Below, piece after piece: positions 1-4,196 of a stretch of DNA of 8,295 nucleotides. Source of the DNA: an uncultured Collinsella sp. (GTDB taxonomy: Bacteria; Actinomycetota; Coriobacteriia; Coriobacteriales; Coriobacteriaceae); contig CABPWH010000076.1 in NCBI GenBank assembly GCA_902461085.1, forward strand, positions 1 through 8,295. The letters are read 5' to 3'. The notes below the pieces were generated by a model. That model made no database searches, was not told the origin of the DNA, and saw only the letters and a list, made by a program, of their open reading frames with translations. A program made the translations under genes and the position numbers. Position 1 is the first letter of the stretch. Each line of letters opens with the position of its first letter.

Positions 1-337
1 GTCGGCGCCGGCGATCGGCGCCTACGGCTTGGGGACGCGCCGCGCGCAGCTTGGTCACCGCGGCCGTCTGCGGCCCGATGACGATGGCGTCCGCGGCAAT
101 GCGGTCGGCCACGGCGTGCCATTCGCGCGAGAGCTGCGGCACCACGCCGGCAAAGGCGATCGCGTCGACCGCGTCGAGCGAAAGGCCGTACATCTTAAAG
201 AAACCCATCAGGCGCACATGGATCTCGTCGGCGGTATAGGAGCGGTCGGTGGGCATGCGCCACGACTGCACCAGCTCGTCTCCGTCAAACAGGCCCATGG
301 CCGTCTGCGTGTTTCCCATATCGATAGCGAGCAGCAT
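1..337 (-). CDS. coaX: Type III pantothenate kinase, N-terminal part (cut by window edge)
   Basis: This cytosolic kinase phosphorylates pantothenate in the first step of coenzyme A synthesis. Read on the minus strand, about 112 residues are visible. The protein opens with MLLAIDMGNTQTAMGLFDGD, the phosphate-binding motif of the ASKHA fold, with Asp6 as the expected metal/ATP-site acid. GPQT near residue 89 and VGADR at 105-109 match the family's GPG..TG and EVGADR motifs at the usual spacing; the Asp of GADR (108) is the family's catalytic base. The ATG at 337-335 is preferred because GGGAG lies 5 bases upstream; an in-frame ATG at 358-356 would add MPTPGVD and has no clear ribosome site. After GADR the frame reads Arg-Arg-Arg where the family has IVNA-like residues, so a base error or frameshift within the last dozen bases is possible. 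The C-terminal half lies outside the window. The family call is firm. Confidence 0.88.
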   Translation of the reverse strand, partial: MLLAIDMGNTQTAMGLFDGDELVQSWRMPTDRSYTADEIHVRLMGFFKMYGLSLDAVDAIAFAGVVPQLSREWHAVADRIAADAIVIGPQTAAVTKLRAARPQAVGADRRRR

Positions 338-473
338 GTCTACTCCCGGTGTTGGCATAAAAGGACGCGCACCATTGTATACGCGCCGCCGACGGCACTC
401 GGCTGCGATTCGTTTACGGTGATAGGGGCTGAGGGGTTTAAATATGAAGGAATTATGCTCTACGAGATTTTCC

Positions 474-502
474 TTGCCGTTTACCGAACTCCCGCGTAAT
501 AT
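474..502 (+). promoter_or_regulatory. Probable sigma-70-type promoter of the initiator tRNA gene
   Basis: TTGCCG at 474-479 (four of six matches to TTGACA) and TAATAT at 497-502 (four of six to TATAAT) are separated by 17 bases. They sit about 30 bases upstream of the tRNA, so transcription would start near 509 with a short leader. The assignment rests on motif match and position only. Confidence 0.5.
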
Positions 503-533
503 TCTGTTTTGCGCACATGAGGCGCCCAGACAT

Positions 534-610
534 TGCGGGGTGGAGCAGTCTGGTAGCTCGCCGGGCTCATAACCCGGAGGTCGTAGGTTCAAATCCTGCC
601 CCCGCGACCA
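534..610 (+). tRNA. Initiator tRNA-Met (anticodon CAT)
   Basis: This 77-base cloverleaf starts protein synthesis as formylmethionyl-tRNA. The acceptor strand 534-540 pairs with 600-606, followed by discriminator A607 and an encoded CCA (608-610). The anticodon stem CCGGG/CCCGG encloses the loop CTCATAA with the anticodon CAT at 568-570. The three G-C pairs next to the loop (GGG/CCC) are the hallmark of initiator tRNAs, as is the A11-T24 pair in the D stem (GAGC/GCTC). The T arm GTAGG-TTCAAAT-CCTGC pairs fully with one T-G wobble. The 1:72 position is T-G rather than the C-A mismatch of the E. coli initiator; it is still a weak pair, as initiators require. The gene has its own promoter and terminator and is a single-gene unit. 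Confidence 0.97.
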
Positions 611-619
611 AGAACTTGC

Positions 620-649
620 AGCTCGTCGGCCTAGCCGGCGAGCTTTTTT
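620..649 (+). terminator. Intrinsic terminator after the tRNA gene
   Basis: An 11-bp stem (620-630 with 634-644, one T-G wobble) closes a 3-base loop (CTA) and runs directly into six T residues (644-649). It starts 10 bases after the tRNA CCA end. There is no matching A-run on the left side, so it acts on the plus strand only. Confidence 0.92.
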
Positions 650-699
650 GTTATCCCGGGACTGTGTTTTCGGTCCAATTCTTGGCCTCTCAAACAAAA

Positions 700-996
700 T
701 CTCGATCTGTAACATCTAGACCCGATTTGGGCGGCTAAGTGTTACAGATCGAGATGTTTCGGCAGGACGGTCTTCGTTTGTCTAAATCTGTAACACGAGG
801 GACGGATTTTGCCGAGTTGTTGTTATAGATTGAGATTTTCTAGCAGGCGGGTTTGGTTTGTCTCGATCTGTAACAGGTAGGGGTCAAAAGTGGGTCTAGC
901 TGTTACAGATTGAGATTGTTGAGGTTGGGTCGAGGGGAATATCTCGATCTGTAACAGTAAGACCCGGTTTTGCCGAGTAACTGTTACAGATTGAGA
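700..996. repeat. Array of eight alternating 15-bp repeats (four 55-bp inverted-repeat units)
   Basis: The sequence TCTCGATCTGTAACA or a near copy occurs eight times in strictly alternating orientation, starting at 700, 740, 781, 821, 861, 901, 942 and 982, a pitch of 40 or 41 bases. Arms pair into four units: 700-754, 781-835, 861-915 and 942-996. Each unit has 15-bp arms and exactly 25 bases between them; units are joined by 26, 25 and 26 bases. The inner segments are related (units 1 and 4 share AGACCCG, units 2 and 4 share TTTTGCCGAG), and that of unit 3 is the reverse complement type. The first two linkers also resemble each other. The layout recalls BIME arrays of enterobacterial REP elements, but the arm sequence is different and I do not recognise the family. 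It lies between the tRNA terminator and the promoter region of the flavin reductase gene. Function is unknown; RNA hairpins, a protein-binding array or a mobile repeat are all possible. Confidence 0.93.
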
Positions 997-1056
997 CGAA
1001 CCGACGGGCCGCTCTGCCCCATCCACCTGCCGCCACCTGATATTCGCCGATTTCCG

Positions 1057-1086
1057 TTGTGCCGCCGTGCTCCCATGCCATATCCT
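1057..1086 (+). promoter_or_regulatory. Possible promoter of the flavin reductase gene
   Basis: TTGTGC at 1057-1062 and TATCCT at 1081-1086 are 18 bases apart and lie about 50 bases before the start codon at 1139, between the repeat array and the gene. Both boxes are weak matches to the sigma-70 consensus, so this is only a candidate. The rest of 997-1132 shows no other signal to me. Confidence 0.28.
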
Positions 1087-1138
1087 CTAGACAACTACGC
1101 GGCATCATCGCCGCCGCGCCTACAAGAGAGGAATGTCC

Positions 1139-3169
1139 ATGACCACACCTGCATCCAAGCTACTCCAGCCCATTACGGTTGGCCCCCTTGAGCTCAAGAA
1201 CCGCATTATGTTTCCGCCGCTGACCACCGGCTACGAGGAGCGTGACGGTTCCATCGGCGAGCGCAGCCTGGCTTTTTACGAGCGCTTGGCCCGTGGCGGC
1301 GTGAGCTACATCGTCATCGGCGACGTTGCTCCCGTCATGACCGCAAGCCCCACGCCCAAGCTGGCAACCGACGCCCAGATCCCCACGTTTAAGGCGCTGG
1401 CCGATGCCGTCCACAAGCACGGCGCCAAGGTCGCGCTGCAGCTGTTCCACCCCGAGTACGATGTGCCCGGTGTCGGCCGCATGGTCATGGGCTCCATGGC
1501 TGCCGCCAAGGCCGCGCAGGAGGCCAAGGCCGCCGGCGACGAGGAGACCTTTGCCGCCAAGATGGCCGAGTCCAACGAGATTCGCAACCAGGCCTACGCC
1601 AAGCTGCACCACGACATGCAGCACTTTGTGAACGAGGCCAGCGTGGAGCAGCTCACCCAGATCAAGGAGGCCATCGCTGCCTCGGCCGCCCGTGCGCAGC
1701 AGGCCGGCATCGATGCCATCGAGGTCCACGGCGACCGCTTGGTGGGTTCGCTGTGCTCGGCCATCCTCAACCAGCGCACCGACGAGTACGGTGGCTCGTT
1801 CGAGAACCGCGTCCGCTACGCGCTGGAGGTTGTCGCTGCCATTAAGGAAGCCGCGCCGCAGCTGATGGTGGAGTACAAGCTCCCCGTGATCATGGAGAAC
1901 CCCGACGGCACGCCGCGCGGCAAGGGCGGCCTGCGGCCCGACGAGGCCTGCGAGTTCGCCAAGCTGCTCGAGGGCGCGGGCATCGATATGATCCAGGTCG
2001 CACAGGCCAACCACACCGGCAACATGGGCGACACCATTCCACCCATGGGTGCCATGCCCTACAACTGGACGCTGCCGGTGGCCGAGCGCGTCAAGGCCCT
2101 GGTCTCCGTGCCGGTGGCAACCGTCGGCCGCGTTGTCTCGGTTGAGGCCGGCGAGATGATTCTGGAAGACGGCGCGGCCGACATCATCGCCTATGGCCGC
2201 TCGCTCATGTGCGACCCCGACATTGCGCTGAAGGCCGCCACGGGCGAGCCCATCCGCGAGTGCCTCAACTGCAACAAGGGCTGCGTCGATGCGATTCAAA
2301 ACCGCAAGTACATCTCGTGCGTGCTCAATGCCGAGAACGGCGATGAGGCGACCATCGCCATTAAGCCGGGCGAGGGCGACAAGAAGATCGCCGTGGTGGG
2401 CGGCGGCATCGCCGGTCTGGAGGCCGCGCGCGTGGCGGCCAAGCGCGGCTACGACGTGACCGTCTACGAGGCGAGCGATCATCTGGGCGGCCAGATTGTG
2501 CTGGCGGCTGCACCCCCGCGCAAGGACGAGATCATGCGTTCCGTCGAGTACTACGAGAAGATTCTGCCCGGCCTGGGTGTGAAGGTCGAGCTCAACCATG
2601 CCGCTACCGCTGAGGACCTCAACGCCGCCGACGCCGCGATTGTGGCCGTGGGCGCGCACGACGTGGTCATCCCCGTTCCGGGTGCCGACTCGGACAATGT
2701 CGTCTCGAGCTGGGACGTGCTGGCCGGCAAGGTGGAGCTTACGGGCCGCGTCGCCGTCATTGGCGGTGGCCTGGTGGGCACCGAGACTGCCGAGTACCTG
2801 CTGCAGCGCGGCTGCGAGGTGGCGATTGTCGAGATGCTCGACAAGATTGCCGCGGGCGAGTCCGAGACCATTCTGCCGCTGATTATGAGCGACTTTGCAG
2901 AGCACAACGTGGAGCAGCACGTGAAGACCCGCCTGACCGCCATTACCGACGAGGGCGTGGAGGCCATTCGCACTACCGAGGACGGCGCCGAGGAGCCGGT
3001 AAAGATCGCCTGCGATTACGTGGTGATGGCCGTGGGCTCCAAGGCCAACGCGTTTGACCTGGATGGCGTGACGGTGCCCGTGACCTGCGTGGGAGACTGC
3101 TCGGGCGAGCGCACCGCCGACATCGCGAGCGCCATCCGCACGGCGTATCACGCGGCCAACGAGCTGTAG
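1139..3169 (+). CDS. NADH:flavin oxidoreductase of the old yellow enzyme / 2,4-dienoyl-CoA reductase class (FMN, 4Fe-4S, FAD)
   Basis: This 676-residue cytosolic enzyme should pass electrons from NAD(P)H through FAD and a 4Fe-4S cluster to FMN, which reduces a conjugated C=C bond. Residues 1-360 form the FMN TIM barrel (start PITVGPLELKNRIMFPPL; NQRTDEYGGSFENR after 209; barrel end GRSLMCDP). C375, C378, C382 and C394 give the cluster motif C-x2-C-x3-C-x11-C. GGGIAG at 421-426 is the FAD fold and GGGLVG at 542-547 the NAD(P)H fold; VGDC near the C-terminus closes the FAD site. Length and order match E. coli FadH, clostridial BaiCD/BaiH and daidzein reductase. The segment EVHGDRLVGS (195-204) lacks the usual HGYL-type catalytic Tyr, and residues 118-165 are an unusual Ala-rich helical stretch, so the substrate is unknown. 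The start at 1139 has GAGAGG 7 bases upstream; the ATG at 1133 abuts that site. It appears to be a single-gene unit with its own terminator. Confidence 0.92.
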   Translation: MTTPASKLLQPITVGPLELKNRIMFPPLTTGYEERDGSIGERSLAFYERLARGGVSYIVIGDVAPVMTASPTPKLATDAQIPTFKALADAVHKHGAKVALQLFHPEYDVPGVGRMVMGSMAAAKAAQEAKAAGDEETFAAKMAESNEIRNQAYAKLHHDMQHFVNEASVEQLTQIKEAIAASAARAQQAGIDAIEVHGDRLVGSLCSAILNQRTDEYGGSFENRVRYALEVVAAIKEAAPQLMVEYKLPVIMENPDGTPRGKGGLRPDEACEFAKLLEGAGIDMIQVAQANHTGNMGDTIPPMGAMPYNWTLPVAERVKALVSVPVATVGRVVSVEAGEMILEDGAADIIAYGRSLMCDPDIALKAATGEPIRECLNCNKGCVDAIQNRKYISCVLNAENGDEATIAIKPGEGDKKIAVVGGGIAGLEAARVAAKRGYDVTVYEASDHLGGQIVLAAAPPRKDEIMRSVEYYEKILPGLGVKVELNHAATAEDLNAADAAIVAVGAHDVVIPVPGADSDNVVSSWDVLAGKVELTGRVAVIGGGLVGTETAEYLLQRGCEVAIVEMLDKIAAGESETILPLIMSDFAEHNVEQHVKTRLTAITDEGVEAIRTTEDGAEEPVKIACDYVVMAVGSKANAFDLDGVTVPVTCVGDCSGERTADIASAIRTAYHAANEL

Positions 3170-3244
3170 TTGAGCATCGCGGCCAGGCGGGGCGGTAGCA
3201 CGGATTCGTCTCGCCCGGCTGTGTCCCGTCGGGTGTCAACCGGT

Positions 3245-3280
3245 GCGGGGCCTGCAAGCGCAGCAGGTCCCGCCCTTTTT
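3245..3280 (+). terminator. Intrinsic terminator after the flavin reductase gene
   Basis: An 11-bp GC-rich stem (3245-3255 with 3263-3273, one G-T wobble) encloses a 7-base loop and is followed by CC and five T residues, then G and four more T. It lies 75 bases after the stop codon and would end transcription of the upstream gene. Confidence 0.88.
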
Positions 3281-3489
3281 GTTTTGCTCCGGTGGATGGC
3301 AATGAGCGGTAATCATGAGGAGTGAGGGCGTCTACTGCCTCGCAGATCACTTAAAATTATTGGGGGAGGGGTTAATAACCATATCCTCTATACCAAAGGA
3401 CATAAAGAGATGCCAATTTTGCTGACAAGCGAATGACGATTAGCCGTGAGTCAGCTACCAGCGTAAATAATCGATAAAGAAATGTCGTA

Positions 3490-3503
3490 ATTTGGTGCCA
3501 AAT
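3490..3503. promoter_or_regulatory. 14-bp palindrome, possible operator
   Basis: ATTTGG and CCAAAT flank a TG centre, giving 6-bp perfect arms. It sits 36 bases before the candidate -35 box of the HTH gene, a usual place for an activator or repressor dimer site. No known regulator consensus is recognised, and a palindrome of this size can occur by chance. Confidence 0.3.
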
Positions 3504-3539
3504 GCCCAGATAACGCCGCGTCTATTTTAATTAACTGCT

Positions 3540-3568
3540 TTGAGCAAACAGTAAAATGCTACTATCTA
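3540..3568 (+). promoter_or_regulatory. Candidate promoter of the small HTH gene
   Basis: TTGAGC at 3540-3545 (four of six matches to TTGACA) is followed after 17 bases by TATCTA at 3563-3568 (three of six to TATAAT). It would give a leader of about 35 bases before the GTG at 3610. The -10 box is weak. Confidence 0.33.
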
Positions 3569-3589
3569 ACTTGCACGTAAGAAGGCAGA

Positions 3590-3600
3590 TTAACGGTTAA
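3590..3600. promoter_or_regulatory. TTAAC palindrome before the HTH gene
   Basis: TTAAC and GTTAA around a single G form an 11-bp palindrome just upstream of the start codon, touching the presumed ribosome site AAGG (3599-3602). A protein bound here could block transcription or translation. A close relative of this motif occurs at 4151-4160 in front of the hydrogenase operon. Confidence 0.3.
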
Positions 3601-3609
3601 GGCTAAGAA

Positions 3610-4014
3610 GTGGCAGGTATGTCGGAAGCAACTAGGACTCGCACGCATGCGCCCGAGGTTAGGCAGCGCGCCGTCGAGATCCTCCAAGAGGGGGTCGGTC
3701 ATCGCGCCCTCGCTGCGGAGCTTGGCATTCCCCAGGCCACGGCTCGTCAGTGGGCCCGCGCGTATGCCGTGGGCGGTGCCGACGCCGTTCTCAATGCCGG
3801 TTCGCATCATCACACCTATTCGTACGACGTAAAGCTCGCTGTGGTTAAGGACCGTCTGGAAAACGGCTTGACGGTTCGCGAGGCCATGATCAAGCACAAG
3901 ATTCCCAGCGAGTCTTCGGTCAAGGCTTGGTGCCGTCAGTACCGTGAGAGCGATGAGTCCGCACTGGTCGATAAGCCGCGCGGTCGCAAGCCGCGCGTTA
4001 AAAAGGCGGAATAG
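3610..4014 (+). CDS. Double helix-turn-helix protein, IS3/IS150 OrfA-like
   Basis: This 134-residue protein binds DNA by its fold; its role is not known. It has two tandem helix-turn-helix segments: residues 17-54 (RQRAVEIL...LAAELGIPQATARQWARAY) and 73-111 (KLAVVKDRLENGLTVREAMIKHKIPSESSVKAWCRQY). It ends in a basic tail KPRGRKPRVKK. The pattern matches InsJ (OrfA) of IS150-type IS3 elements, but those are longer and carry a C-terminal coiled coil. No OrfB transposase follows, no terminal inverted repeats are seen, and a terminator stands 13 bases after the stop. It is therefore either an IS remnant or a domesticated regulator. The GTG at 3610 has AAGG 7 bases upstream; ATG at 3619 is the alternative (MSEATRTRT). 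It reads toward the hydrogenase operon, which suggests but does not prove a regulatory tie. Confidence 0.82.
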   Translation: MAGMSEATRTRTHAPEVRQRAVEILQEGVGHRALAAELGIPQATARQWARAYAVGGADAVLNAGSHHHTYSYDVKLAVVKDRLENGLTVREAMIKHKIPSESSVKAWCRQYRESDESALVDKPRGRKPRVKKAE

Positions 4015-4026
4015 CAAACGGGATGG

Positions 4027-4049
4027 TGCGCCCACAGGGGCGCATTTTT
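4027..4049 (+). terminator. Intrinsic terminator after the HTH gene
   Basis: TGCGCCC (4027-4033) pairs with GGGCGCA (4038-4044) over a 4-base loop and is followed by five T residues. It separates the small gene from the hydrogenase operon, so the two are probably transcribed independently. Confidence 0.88.
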
Positions 4050-4140
4050 CTTGCCGCCCCTCTAATCCAATGCGGACAGGCTCCTTGCCCTGTACGCCTA
4101 AAACTCCCCAGTTGACCGAAAACCTGCCGCCGCTACTCCT

Positions 4141-4167
4141 CAATTGAGCTATAACGTTAAACAATTG
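4141..4167. promoter_or_regulatory. Cluster of palindromes in the hydrogenase operon leader
   Basis: Two copies of the palindrome CAATTG (4141-4146 and 4162-4167) are exactly 21 bases apart, two helical turns. Between them lies TAACGTTA (4152-4159), itself a palindrome. TATAAC at 4150-4155 is a good -10 match but has no fitting -35 box at 16-18 bases. TTGACC at 4112-4117 is a good -35 match but has only a weak partner (TACTCC at 4134). The region is the likely control site of the operon; the exact promoter is not clear. Confidence 0.33.
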
Positions 4168-4196
4168 CAGCGTTTTTGCATGGGGGGAGTGATGGT

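Larger units (their letters stand above)
3281..3609. other. AT-rich intergenic region without a gene
   Basis: This stretch lies between the terminator of the flavin reductase gene and the small HTH gene. From about 3340 it is visibly richer in A and T than the coding flanks. I find no credible gene or structured RNA in it on either strand. It holds a 14-bp palindrome (3490-3503), the 8-bp palindrome TTAATTAA (3527-3534), a distant inverted pair GCTGAC/GTCAGC (3421-3426 and 3450-3455), a candidate promoter (3540-3568) and an 11-bp palindrome next to the ribosome site (3590-3600). The density of such elements suggests a regulated promoter region. Confidence 0.6.

Noticed and set aside
700..996. 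CRISPR array
   Set aside because: The repeats alternate in orientation, are only 15 bp long, and the intervening segments resemble one another instead of being unique; no cas genes are present.
1078..1089. 12-base match CCATATCCTCTA also found at 3379-3390
   Set aside because: The two copies share nothing in their flanks, and one short match in a window of this size is not strong evidence of a common element.
1133..1138. Upstream ATG as start of the flavin reductase
   Set aside because: It directly abuts the GAGAGGA ribosome site; the ATG at 1139 has a proper spacing of 7 bases.
1160..3151. Long open frame on the minus strand opposite the flavin reductase gene
   Set aside because: It is the mirror of GC-rich codon use in the plus-strand gene; its translation is low-complexity, His- and Gly-rich, and has no recognisable domain.
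4050..4140. Riboswitch or attenuator in the hydrogenase leader
   Set aside because: Only a weak ACAGG/CCTGT hairpin is visible, without a T-run or any known aptamer core.
3610..4196. Complete IS3-family insertion sequence with a frameshifted OrfAB
   Set aside because: No OrfB (DDE domain) follows in any frame, there are no terminal inverted repeats, the A-run near the end (five A then GG) is not the usual A6G slip site, and a terminator follows the stop.
4176..4196. TTG at 4176 as start of the fused hydrogenase gene
   Set aside because: It would place the strong GGGGAG ribosome site inside the coding region; the ATG at 4197 has ideal spacing.
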